Source of the DNA: Alphaproteobacteria bacterium
GTDB lineage: Bacteria; Pseudomonadota; Alphaproteobacteria; Sphingomonadales; Emcibacteraceae
Direction of reading: 5' to 3'
Assembly (NCBI GenBank): GCA_013152615.1
Contig: JAADGA010000043.1
Coordinates: 1-8,767, forward strand
Length of the DNA stretch: 8,767 bases
Made by a program: the position numbers and the translations under genes. Below the pieces are notes generated by a model that saw only the letters and a program-made list of their open reading frames with translations, had not been told where the DNA came from and made no database searches. Positions 1 to 6,477 of this stretch are shown one piece after another (the first letter of the stretch is position 1; the number at the start of each line of letters is the position of its first letter).

Positions 1-1
1 A

Positions 2-262
2 ATCAGCCAGACGGAGGATCCCGGAATATATCGATGTAGTTTTTTCAACCTCGAAAGCACTGACAATCCTGTTGGTGCCGTGCTCGAACCAGACCACAGG
101 GAAAGTGAATTGGAGCTACAGTTACGTAGGCCGTCAATTAAAAAAGACAATATTGAAACCTACTATATTTTATTTTCAGATTTACGGAAATATTGCGATG
201 GCCTGTGCAGGCTGGGGGATGACAAGGAAAGCCTGAAAAAGATTGCCACGCGGATCAGTTGA
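2..262 (+). CDS. 3' end of an unrecognised protein (partial, N-terminus outside window)
   Basis: The reading frame is open from base 2 to the TGA at 260-262, giving 86 residues with no upstream stop, so this is most likely the C-terminal part of a longer protein. A GTG at 80 could be called as a start for a 60-residue protein, but no good Shine-Dalgarno precedes it and the frame stays open upstream, so I prefer the partial reading. The visible tail is hydrophilic and charged, with a probable helical stretch near residues 50-85 (YYILFSDLRKYCDGL, then KESLKKIATRIS). It has no signal peptide, membrane segment or family motif I can name. A terminator-like hairpin starts about 22 bases after the stop, which supports a real transcript end here. 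Function is unknown. Confidence 0.55.
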   Translation: MSQTEDPGIYRCSFFNLESTDNPVGAVLEPDHRESELELQLRRPSIKKDNIETYYILFSDLRKYCDGLCRLGDDKESLKKIATRIS

Positions 263-284
263 ATCAGGGGTATTTTCGGGATTG

Positions 285-314
285 GGCGGGCAATCGGCTG
301 CCGCCGGGTTTTTT
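285..314 (+). terminator. Probable Rho-independent terminator after the first gene
   Basis: GGCGGGCA (285-292) can pair with TGCCGCC (299-305) with a single bulged G. The loop is short, and the stem is followed by GGG and six T at 309-314. It lies downstream of the partial gene and upstream of the regulator gene, so it probably insulates the regulator from read-through. Confidence 0.6.
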
Positions 315-358
315 ATTCAGCTAAGAAGCGTTTAAAGCTTTATTTCATCATTTTCTAC

Positions 359-387
359 TTGTGAATTTTCGGGTTTTTGTGGATTAT
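359..387 (+). promoter_or_regulatory. Weak candidate sigma-70-type promoter for the regulator gene
   Basis: TTGTGA (359-364) and GATTAT (382-387) each match the -35 and -10 consensus at 4 of 6 positions and are 17 bases apart. This would place transcription start near 394, with a leader of about 20 bases. It is the best pair I see between the terminator and the ATG at 416, but AT-rich DNA gives such matches by chance. Confidence 0.3.
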
Positions 388-415
388 ATCGGCAGGCTGC
401 CACTGGAAATAATCT

Positions 416-1066
416 ATGCTGAAAAAAATTATTGATCGCTTCCCTGAGCTGGACCAGCTTTCGCCAGAAAACCGGAAAATTTTTGACAGCGGGGTTCATA
501 TCGCTTCGGCTGCGGCGGGGACGGTAATGTTCTCCGAAGGTCAGGAATGCCGGGGCTATGTCATGCTGCTTGACGGCACGGTACGGGTCCAGAAAACGTC
601 TGAAGATGGCCGGGAAATTACCCTGTACCGGGTCGAAGAGGGCGAATCCTGCATCATGACCACCACCTGCCTGATTTCTGATGAACAATATGGTGCCGAG
701 GGTGTTGCCGAAACCGATATTACCGTGGCGGTGGTGCCGCCGGTCGTCTTTAACCGCCTGCTGAAACAGTCGGATAAATTTCGCAGTTTTGTTTTCGAGG
801 TTTATGCCCGGCGGCTGTCAATGCTGATGATGCTGGTGGAAGAGGTGGTGTTTAAAAAACTTGACCGGCGGCTGGCGCAATTATTGCTCGACCGGAAAAA
901 CAATCCGTTTGAAGCCACCCATCAGGATATTGCGCTGGAACTCGGCTCGGTACGCGAGGTGGTCAGCCGCCAGCTAAAAGTTTTTGAACGAGCGCATCTG
1001 ATCCGGCTGGGGCGCGGTATGATTGAAATTCTTGATCGCACCGGACTTCAGGCGGCGGCAGATTAA
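416..1066 (+). CDS. Crp/Fnr-family transcriptional regulator, cysteine-containing, unlikely to bind cAMP
   Basis: This 216-residue cytoplasmic protein has the full Crp/Fnr layout: a cyclic-nucleotide-binding-like beta-roll at about residues 25-115, a long dimerisation helix at 117-147, and a winged helix-turn-helix at about 165-206. The recognition helix reads GSVREVVSRQLKVFE. Its R180, E181 and R185 fall at the positions with which E. coli CRP contacts GTGA half-sites. The Arg-Ser pair that holds cAMP phosphate in CRP is absent; the equivalent stretch is around DEQYGAEG (89-96). The N-terminal Fe-S cysteine cluster of FNR is also missing. Three cysteines, C45, C79 and C85, remain, two of them in GESCIMTTTCL. 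I infer a thiol, metal or other non-cAMP signal. The ATG at 416 has only a weak GGAA-type ribosome site at 405-408. A GTGA-N6-TCAC site lies 11 bases after the stop, in front of the likely target genes. Confidence 0.9.
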   Translation: MLKKIIDRFPELDQLSPENRKIFDSGVHIASAAAGTVMFSEGQECRGYVMLLDGTVRVQKTSEDGREITLYRVEEGESCIMTTTCLISDEQYGAEGVAETDITVAVVPPVVFNRLLKQSDKFRSFVFEVYARRLSMLMMLVEEVVFKKLDRRLAQLLLDRKNNPFEATHQDIALELGSVREVVSRQLKVFERAHLIRLGRGMIEILDRTGLQAAAD

Positions 1067-1077
1067 ATTTAGCTTAT

Positions 1078-1091
1078 GTGACTTCTATCAC
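1078..1091 (+). promoter_or_regulatory. CRP-type operator, GTGA-N6-TCAC
   Basis: GTGACTTCTATCAC is a perfect two-fold GTGA/TCAC palindrome with a six-base spacer, flanked by TTAT on both sides. It sits between the regulator gene and the two small membrane-protein genes and matches the specificity expected from R180/E181/R185 of the adjacent regulator. Its centre is at 1084.5. A TTTACT -10-like element at 1114-1119 would place transcription start near 1126, putting the operator close to -41.5, the class II activator position. No good -35 box is visible, as expected for an activator-dependent promoter. Binding is inferred. Confidence 0.6.
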
Positions 1092-1113
1092 TTATTTTGC
1101 TGGTATTTTATGG

Positions 1114-1119
1114 TTTACT
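1114..1119 (+). promoter_or_regulatory. Candidate -10 element of the activator-dependent promoter
   Basis: TTTACT matches the TATAAT consensus at 4 of 6 positions. It is placed so that an activator bound at 1078-1091 would overlap the -35 region, which here reads CTTATT (1091-1096) and is a poor -35. Positional logic rather than sequence strength supports it. Confidence 0.3.
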
Positions 1120-1161
1120 CACCGGTACTGAGTGAAAATGATTTCAAACAGGAGATGCAGA

Positions 1162-1374
1162 ATGAAACCAAATATTGGAAAGCTTGATAAAATAATACGG
1201 ATAATTGCCGGTATTATTTTGATTGGCCTGGCCATTGGCGGCTATTTCACCCCGTGGAGCTGGATTGGCGTGGTGCCACTGCTAACCGCGCTGGTTGGCT
1301 GGTGTCCGGCCTATAGGTTGTTCGGCCTGAACAGCTGTCCGGTTTCTGCAAACAAATTGAGAAAAGGAGATTAA
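1162..1374 (+). CDS. Small YgaP-like (DUF2892) inner-membrane protein, first copy
   Basis: This 70-residue protein has two hydrophobic segments, at about residues 11-28 and 33-48, joined by a short turn (GGYFTPWSW), and a basic C-terminus. The ending GWCPAYRLFGLNSCP, with C48 and C59, is typical of the YgaP-like transmembrane domain (DUF2892). I chose the ATG at 1162 because AGGAGA at 1150-1155 lies six bases upstream; the in-frame GTG 1132 and ATG 1138 have no such site and would add a non-family hydrophilic leader. In E. coli the same domain is fused to a rhodanese sulfurtransferase in YgaP; here it stands alone. The next gene starts one base after the stop, so the two are almost certainly co-transcribed and translationally coupled. 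Role in sulfur handling is inference from family. Confidence 0.85.
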   Translation: MKPNIGKLDKIIRIIAGIILIGLAIGGYFTPWSWIGVVPLLTALVGWCPAYRLFGLNSCPVSANKLRKGD

Positions 1375-1375
1375 A

Positions 1376-1579
1376 ATGGCGTTAGATCGTATAGTTTTTG
1401 CCTTTGCCGGCATAATGATTTTGCTAAGTCTGGCCCTGGGGTTAATGGTTAATGTTTACTGGTTTGCACTGGCGGCCTTTGTCGGCCTGAATATGCTACA
1501 GTCAGCCTTTACCGGCTTTTGCCCATTGGCCATGATTTTGAAAAAGCTCGGGGTAAAACCCGGTTGTGCCTTTTCCTGA
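1376..1579 (+). CDS. Small YgaP-like (DUF2892) inner-membrane protein, second copy
   Basis: This 67-residue protein has two membrane segments, at about residues 5-24 and 27-45. Its GFCPLAMILKKLG motif is followed by a second cysteine near the end (PGCAFS), giving the same CP-plus-distal-Cys pattern as its upstream neighbour. The sequences are otherwise clearly divergent, so this is an old or separately acquired paralogue, not a recent duplication. AAGGAG at 1364-1369 lies inside the end of the previous gene, six bases before the ATG. The protein is probably an inner-membrane partner, possibly a heterodimer, of the preceding one. DUF2892 membership rests on length, topology and the GFCP motif. 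Confidence 0.82.
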   Translation: MALDRIVFAFAGIMILLSLALGLMVNVYWFALAAFVGLNMLQSAFTGFCPLAMILKKLGVKPGCAFS

Positions 1580-1595
1580 CAACAAGTTTAACGTT

Positions 1596-1612
1596 GCCCC
1601 CCCGGGGAGGGC
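1596..1612 (+). other. GC-rich hairpin between the small membrane genes and the transporter
   Basis: GCCC (1596-1599) pairs with GGGC (1609-1612), and internal C and G runs can extend the stem. No T-tract follows, so it is not a canonical terminator. It could be a processing, stability or attenuation element separating the two small genes from the large transporter gene, 37 bases before that gene's ATG. Confidence 0.4.
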
Positions 1613-1648
1613 TGTCAAAGATAACCCAGAGAAGAATATGAGATACCG

Positions 1649-4285
1649 ATGATACATATTTCCAACGCCGCGATAAAACGTCCCAAACTTTTTTTCTGGA
1701 TCAGTGGTTTGCTGAGTGCGGTGCTGATCACTCTGGTGGTATTGCCCAGCCTGTGGCCAACATATTTTCCGATGCTCAATGCGCTCCGGGTTGATACCGA
1801 CCCGGAAAATATGCTGTCACCGAATGAACCGGTGCGGCTTTATCATGATGCCCAGAAAAAGGTATTTTCCCTCCATGACATGATTGTGGTCGGGGTGGTC
1901 AATAAATCCAATCCCCAGGGGGTGTTTAACAAGAAATCGCTTGCCGATATTTACGCCCTGACGAAATTTGCCAAAAATATCCAGTGGAAAAACAAGCAGG
2001 GCAAGACTGAGGGCGTGGTCTCGGTCGATGTTATGGCACCGTCAACGGTGGATAATATGGAACCCGGCGGACCGGGGGTGGTCAAATTCGAATGGCTGAT
2101 GAGAACGCCGCCCAAGACCGATGCCGAGGCCTTGAGCATCCGCAAGAAAGCACAGAATATTCCGCTGCTGAATGGCACCGTGGTGTCGGCGGATGGCAAG
2201 GCGATCGCGCTCTATATCCCGATCACCGACAAGAATATCAGTTATAATGTCGCGCAGAAATTAAAGGCAAAAATTGCCGGATTTGCCAAAAACGGTGACC
2301 GCTATTATATCACCGGCCTGCCGGTGGCGCAGGATACTTTCGGGGTTGAGATGTTCGTTCAGATGGCGGTTTCCGCGCCGATGGCGATGCTGTTGATTTT
2401 CCTGCTGATGTGGTATTTCTTCAAGAAAGCCTCGCTGGTGATATCGCCGATGATTGTCGCGCTGATATCGGTGATCTTCACCATGGGGTTACTTATTGTA
2501 ACCGGTTATCCGGTTCATATCATGAGCAGCATGATCCCGATTTTTATCATGCCGATCGCGGTATTGGATGCCATTCATATTCTCAGTGATTTCTATGACC
2601 GTTATCCGGTGTTCAAGGATCGTAAAAAAACCATTAAACATGTGATGAAGTCGCTGTCGGCACCGATGTTTTATACCACCTTGACCACAGCGGTCGGTTT
2701 TGCCTCGCTCGCGCTTACGCCGATTCCGCCGGTGGAGACGTTCGGTCTTTTCGTCTCCATCGGGGTGATGATGGCATGGCTGCTGACGGTGACCCTGATT
2801 CCGGCCTATATCATGCTGATGCCGGAATCAAAATTTGCCAATTTCGGCATGTGCGAGAGTGCCGGTAATGATCATGGTCCGATGGTCAGGATTTTGAATG
2901 CAACCGGGCGCCTGACCTATAGCGGGGCCAAGATGATCATGATTATTGTGATCATTCTGGCGGGGGTCGCGTGGTACGGCATTACCAAGATTGTGGTTAA
3001 TGACAATCCGGTCAAATGGTTCGCCCCGGGTCACGAAATCCGCATTGCCGACCGGGAATTAAATAAACGCTTCGCCGGCACTTACATGGCCTATCTGGTG
3101 CTGAAAGACGGACAGAAGACGGTCAGCCTCACCACCTATGCTCAAAAACTGAAAGCCGATATGCTGTCACAACCGCTGGCCCCGTTGAAGGAAATGGCAC
3201 CACAGGTGGATAGCCTGCGGGCGTTGTCCAAGAGCAGAAAGCAGATGATTAACCTGTTGAGTGAAAAAATAGAGCAACGGATGAAGACGGTTTCGGATCA
3301 AGACTGGGACAGCTGGGATTCATCCCTGACCTGGATCGGTGACTATCTGGCCAAAGATCAAATCTTCAAGGACCCGAAGGTGCTGAATTATATGAGCCGC
3401 TTGCAGGCTTATTTGCAGACTACCGGGCTGGTCGGCAAAAGTAACAGTCTGGCGGATGTGGTCAAAACCGTCCATCGTGAATTGCTGATGGGCAATGAAA
3501 AGGATTATACTATCCCGAATAGTCGTGCCGCCGTTGCCGAAACCCTGATCACCTTTCAGAATAGCCACCGTCCACAGGATCTGTGGCATTTTGTCACCCC
3601 GAATTACCGCAAAACCAATCTGTGGCTCCAGCTCAAGAGCGGCGATAACCGCGATATGAGTGCCCTGATCAGCAAGGTCAACCAGTATTTCCGCGATAAC
3701 CCGCCGCCGGATAACCTGAGCCATAAATGGTTCGGTCTGACCTATATCAATGTCATCTGGCAGGACAAGATGGTCAGCGGTATGGCCCGGGCTTTTGCCG
3801 GCAGCTTCATTACCGTGCTGATTATGATGATTATCCTGTTCCGGTCGATATCATGGGGGATTCTGGCGATGATTCCGCTGACCTTCACCATCGGTATGAT
3901 CTATGGCATCATTGGCCTGATCGGCAAGGATTATGATATGCCGGTGGCGGTGTTATCCTCGCTCAGTCTCGGGCTTGCGGTCGATTATGCCATTCATTTC
4001 CTCGCCCGGGGCCGGGAAATGCGCAAGAAATTTTCCAACTGGCAGGAAACATCGGTGGCCATGTTCAGTGAGCCGGCCCGGGCGATCACCCGCAATGTCA
4101 TTGTCATTGGTGTCGGCTTTATGCCGCTGCTGATGGCCCCGCTCACCCCCTACAAGACGGTCGGGGTGTTTATCTCCTCGATCCTGATTCTGGCCGGGGT
4201 GGCAACATTGACTATCCTGCCGGCCTTAATGCGGATATTTGAAGGTCTGTTATTTAAAAAAGAAAACCAAAAGGATGTAACATGA
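1649..4285 (+). CDS. RND/MMPL-superfamily inner-membrane transporter
   Basis: This 878-residue protein has the internal twofold layout of RND-superfamily exporters (COG1033/MMPL type). TM1 is at about residues 13-35, a periplasmic domain runs to about 232, and a membrane bundle fills about 234-395. TM7 is at about 429-450, a second periplasmic domain runs to about 712, and a final bundle extends to about 868. Matching acidic sites lie in each half: D307 in AVLDAIHILSDFYDRY and D779 in GLAVDYAIHFLARGRE, the usual proton-relay position. Length is like that of hopanoid-associated HpnN relatives, but I cannot assign that substrate. The ATG at 1649 has only a weak GAGAT upstream, and a four-codon ORF overlaps it as ATGA. 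Its stop overlaps the next ATG as ATGA. The downstream LolA-like and barrel genes suggest export of a lipid or hydrophobic compound. Confidence 0.9.
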   Translation: MIHISNAAIKRPKLFFWISGLLSAVLITLVVLPSLWPTYFPMLNALRVDTDPENMLSPNEPVRLYHDAQKKVFSLHDMIVVGVVNKSNPQGVFNKKSLADIYALTKFAKNIQWKNKQGKTEGVVSVDVMAPSTVDNMEPGGPGVVKFEWLMRTPPKTDAEALSIRKKAQNIPLLNGTVVSADGKAIALYIPITDKNISYNVAQKLKAKIAGFAKNGDRYYITGLPVAQDTFGVEMFVQMAVSAPMAMLLIFLLMWYFFKKASLVISPMIVALISVIFTMGLLIVTGYPVHIMSSMIPIFIMPIAVLDAIHILSDFYDRYPVFKDRKKTIKHVMKSLSAPMFYTTLTTAVGFASLALTPIPPVETFGLFVSIGVMMAWLLTVTLIPAYIMLMPESKFANFGMCESAGNDHGPMVRILNATGRLTYSGAKMIMIIVIILAGVAWYGITKIVVNDNPVKWFAPGHEIRIADRELNKRFAGTYMAYLVLKDGQKTVSLTTYAQKLKADMLSQPLAPLKEMAPQVDSLRALSKSRKQMINLLSEKIEQRMKTVSDQDWDSWDSSLTWIGDYLAKDQIFKDPKVLNYMSRLQAYLQTTGLVGKSNSLADVVKTVHRELLMGNEKDYTIPNSRAAVAETLITFQNSHRPQDLWHFVTPNYRKTNLWLQLKSGDNRDMSALISKVNQYFRDNPPPDNLSHKWFGLTYINVIWQDKMVSGMARAFAGSFITVLIMMIILFRSISWGILAMIPLTFTIGMIYGIIGLIGKDYDMPVAVLSSLSLGLAVDYAIHFLARGREMRKKFSNWQETSVAMFSEPARAITRNVIVIGVGFMPLLMAPLTPYKTVGVFISSILILAGVATLTILPALMRIFEGLLFKKENQKDVT

Positions 4286-5097
4286 ACCATAAAATAAAAT
4301 TACTGCTGCTGCTGTCGTTTTTATGGACCGTTCCGGCAGTTGCTCAAGCGCAGGGAGTCAAAAACCCCGCGCCGCTGACGGCAATGGACATTGTTAAAAA
4401 AGCCAATCACATGTCCTATTATCAGGGCAAGGATGGCCGGGCGACGGTCGGAATGCGGATCATAGATTCTCAGGGCCGCACGCGTATCCGGCAATTTGTC
4501 ATCCTGCGCAAGGATGAGGGCAAGACCGACGGTGAACAGAAATTCTATGTTTATTTCACCAGACCGGCAGATGTCAAAAAAATGGTTTTTATGGTGATCA
4601 AGCATATTGGCCGCGATGACGACCGCTGGCTGTATCTGCCCGCGCTTGATCTGGTAAAACGCATTGCCGCCAGTGACCAGCGGACCAGTTTTGTCGGCTC
4701 GAATTTCTTTTACGAGGATGTCTCTGGCCGTGATATCAATGCTGACAGTCACAAAATTGTCAGCCAGAATAAAAATTATTATGTGATTGAGAATAAACCC
4801 AAGGACCCGAATTCGGTGGAATTCGCCTCTTATAAAAGCTGGATTCACAAGGCGACATTCCTGCCGCTGAAAGTCGAATATTACGATGCGAAGGGCAAGG
4901 TGCTGCGCCGCTATGCCGCGTTGAAAGTGGCGATGGTTGCAGGCTATCCGACCGTGATTTCTTCGGTTATGGAAAATCTTCAGACCGGCGGCAAAACCCT
5001 GATGAGCTATAGCGAGGTCAAGTATAATATTGGTCTGCCGGATAATATTTTCACCGAACGTTATCTGCGCAAGGTTCCCAGAAAATATTTGAGATAA
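4282..5097 (+). CDS. LolA-like outer-membrane lipoprotein-sorting family periplasmic protein
   Basis: This 271-residue protein begins with a clear Sec signal peptide: basic MNHKIK, a leucine-rich core at 7-17, and likely cleavage after A21 or A23 (AVAQAQ). No lipobox cysteine is seen, so a soluble periplasmic protein is expected. The mature part looks like the LolA-like fold family annotated as outer membrane lipoprotein-sorting protein: alternating beta strands, RWLYLPALDLVKRI at 115-128, then SFVGSNFFYEDV at 136-147. These proteins are often encoded beside RND/MMPL transporters and probably ferry lipid-like cargo across the periplasm; actual lipoprotein sorting is not implied. AAGGA at 4271-4275 precedes the ATG by six bases, and the start overlaps the transporter stop (ATGA), so the two are coupled. 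The last codons are repeated 39 bases downstream. Confidence 0.88.
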   Translation: MNHKIKLLLLLSFLWTVPAVAQAQGVKNPAPLTAMDIVKKANHMSYYQGKDGRATVGMRIIDSQGRTRIRQFVILRKDEGKTDGEQKFYVYFTRPADVKKMVFMVIKHIGRDDDRWLYLPALDLVKRIAASDQRTSFVGSNFFYEDVSGRDINADSHKIVSQNKNYYVIENKPKDPNSVEFASYKSWIHKATFLPLKVEYYDAKGKVLRRYAALKVAMVAGYPTVISSVMENLQTGGKTLMSYSEVKYNIGLPDNIFTERYLRKVPRKYLR

Positions 5098-5135
5098 AAA
5101 GCCGCCATTCAAGATAAAATAAAATATTTGAGATA
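5082..5135 (+). repeat. 15-nt direct repeat duplicating the 3' end of the LolA-like gene
   Basis: AAAATATTTGAGATA occurs exactly at 5082-5096 and again at 5121-5135, a 39-base period. The first copy holds the final codons of the LolA-like gene (KYLR) plus the first two bases of the stop. The second copy lies in the gap, in the same frame (13 codons on), and would again read KYLR and a stop (TAG). Its GAGA at 5130-5133 is six bases before the ATG of the barrel gene and is the best ribosome-binding candidate there. Confidence 0.85.
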
Positions 5136-5139
5136 GCCT

Positions 5140-6477
5140 ATGTATCGGACCATTGTTGCCCTAATATTGATGATCCTGCCGCAAGGGGTGCTGGCACAGG
5201 AGATTAAACTGCCGCAGGGGCTGAGTGGGCTGTCGACCATGCCCGCGGCCACAACCCTTGGCGAGGATGACGGCCTGCCCTTTGATCTCAGCGGCTTTAT
5301 CGAAAGCCGGATCGGCACCCGCCTGCAGAATGATCCCTATGAGAAGCAAACCAGTATCGGCGAAACCCGACTGCAGATCGGCATTGAAAAAGACTTCAGT
5401 AATCTGACGGCTAATCTGGTCACCGACTTTATTTATGACCCGGTACAGGATAATTATGCGCTTAACCTGCAAACCGGGCAGGGTTTTGTCGATATCCGGG
5501 AGGCAAATCTGGTCTTCAGCCCGTTCAGCTTTATGGATGTCAAGATTGGCCGCCAGATCTTAACCTGGGGCACCGGGGATCTGCTGTTTATCAATGATCT
5601 TTTTCCCAAAGACTGGAACAGCTTTTTTGTTGGTCGCGATAATGACTATCTGAAAGCGCCGTCCGATGCCATCAAAACCGCCTTTTTCTTCGGCGATTAT
5701 AATCTGGATATTGTCTATACGCCGCGCTTTAATGCCGACCGCTTTATTGACGGCACCCGCATTTCCTTTTTTGACCGGGCGCGTGGCCATCTCAGTGGCC
5801 GGAACAATCCGGTCTTCGCCGCCCGCCCGGATAAATGGTTCCGGGATGATGAAGTGGCGCTGCGGTTTTACCGCTCTTTCGGTGCCTATGAGACCGCATT
5901 ATATTATTATAATGGTTTCTGGAAAAGCCCGGCGGGCCAGAACAGAACCACCGGACAGGCAATTTTTCCCAAGCTTCAGGTGTTTGGTGCCAGTGTCCGC
6001 GGACCGCTATATCGCGGCATTGCCTCGGCGGAGGTTGGCTATTATAAAAGTGCGGCTGGCGCGGCGACAAATCCGCTGGTCCGCAATGATGAATTCCGCT
6101 TTCTGGCCGGTTACGAGCAGGAAATCGCGCCGCAATTTACCGCCTCGGTACAATATTATCTCGAACGTAAACTGGACTACCGCCAATATCTGGCCTCACT
6201 GCCCGCAGCAGCGATCGTGGACAGCAGAAACCGGCATGTTTTTACCCTGCGGCTGCGTAAATTACTGATGAATCAGGATATGACGGTCGGCCTGTTTAAT
6301 TTCTATTCCCCGACCGACCGGGATGGCTATCTGCGGCTGAACATATCCTATAAAATCACCGATAATTTAAAAATCTCCGCCGGCGGCAATATTTTTTATG
6401 GTACGCGTATTTTCAGTTTCTTTGGCCAGTTAAAAAATAACAGCAATATCTTCACCGCACTTCATTATGATTTCTAG
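5140..6477 (+). CDS. Outer-membrane beta-barrel protein, putative export or porin partner
   Basis: This 445-residue protein has a signal peptide (MYRTIVALILMILPQGVLA, cleavage after A19). The mature chain is dominated by alternating amphipathic strands rich in aromatic residues and ends in HYDF, the C-terminal Phe typical of proteins inserted by the BAM complex. GRQILTWGTGD at 137-147 resembles a motif in DUF1302-like and related barrels found beside RND/LolA-like gene pairs; I do not claim a precise family. The strand-rich pattern continues to the last residue, so the gene looks complete. The ATG at 5140 is supported by GAGA six bases upstream and by the signal peptide. The 42-base gap to the LolA-like gene suggests one operon. 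It would supply the outer-membrane step for the pump and periplasmic carrier. Its terminal codons are tandemly duplicated past the stop. Confidence 0.82.
   Translation: MYRTIVALILMILPQGVLAQEIKLPQGLSGLSTMPAATTLGEDDGLPFDLSGFIESRIGTRLQNDPYEKQTSIGETRLQIGIEKDFSNLTANLVTDFIYDPVQDNYALNLQTGQGFVDIREANLVFSPFSFMDVKIGRQILTWGTGDLLFINDLFPKDWNSFFVGRDNDYLKAPSDAIKTAFFFGDYNLDIVYTPRFNADRFIDGTRISFFDRARGHLSGRNNPVFAARPDKWFRDDEVALRFYRSFGAYETALYYYNGFWKSPAGQNRTTGQAIFPKLQVFGASVRGPLYRGIASAEVGYYKSAAGAATNPLVRNDEFRFLAGYEQEIAPQFTASVQYYLERKLDYRQYLASLPAAAIVDSRNRHVFTLRLRKLLMNQDMTVGLFNFYSPTDRDGYLRLNISYKITDNLKISAGGNIFYGTRIFSFFGQLKNNSNIFTALHYDF

Noticed and set aside
326..340. Imperfect inverted repeat AAGCGTTTAAAGCTT upstream of the regulator gene
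   Set aside because: It is short and AT-rich, does not resemble the GTGA-N6-TCAC operator, and sits upstream of the candidate promoter; chance is likely.
1117..1133. ACTCA/TGAGT mini-hairpin in the leader of the small membrane genes
   Set aside because: Five base pairs only and overlapping the inferred transcription start; too weak to call a riboswitch or attenuator.
1132..1161. Upstream starts (GTG 1132, ATG 1138) for the first small membrane protein
   Set aside because: Neither has a Shine-Dalgarno; AGGAGA at 1150-1155 fits ATG 1162, which also gives the usual short DUF2892 N-terminus.
3320..3724. 134-codon minus-strand open frame inside the transporter gene
   Set aside because: It is antisense to the second periplasmic domain of the transporter, with no start signals or recognisable domain.
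4321..5112. 263-codon minus-strand open frame opposite the LolA-like gene
   Set aside because: It is fully antisense to a well-supported secreted protein gene, has no ribosome site I can see and no family-like features; it follows from codon bias of the plus-strand gene.
5666..6268. 200-codon plus-strand open frame within the barrel gene
   Set aside because: It is an alternative frame of the barrel gene, with a composition unlike a folded protein; the barrel frame has a signal peptide, strand pattern and C-terminal Phe.
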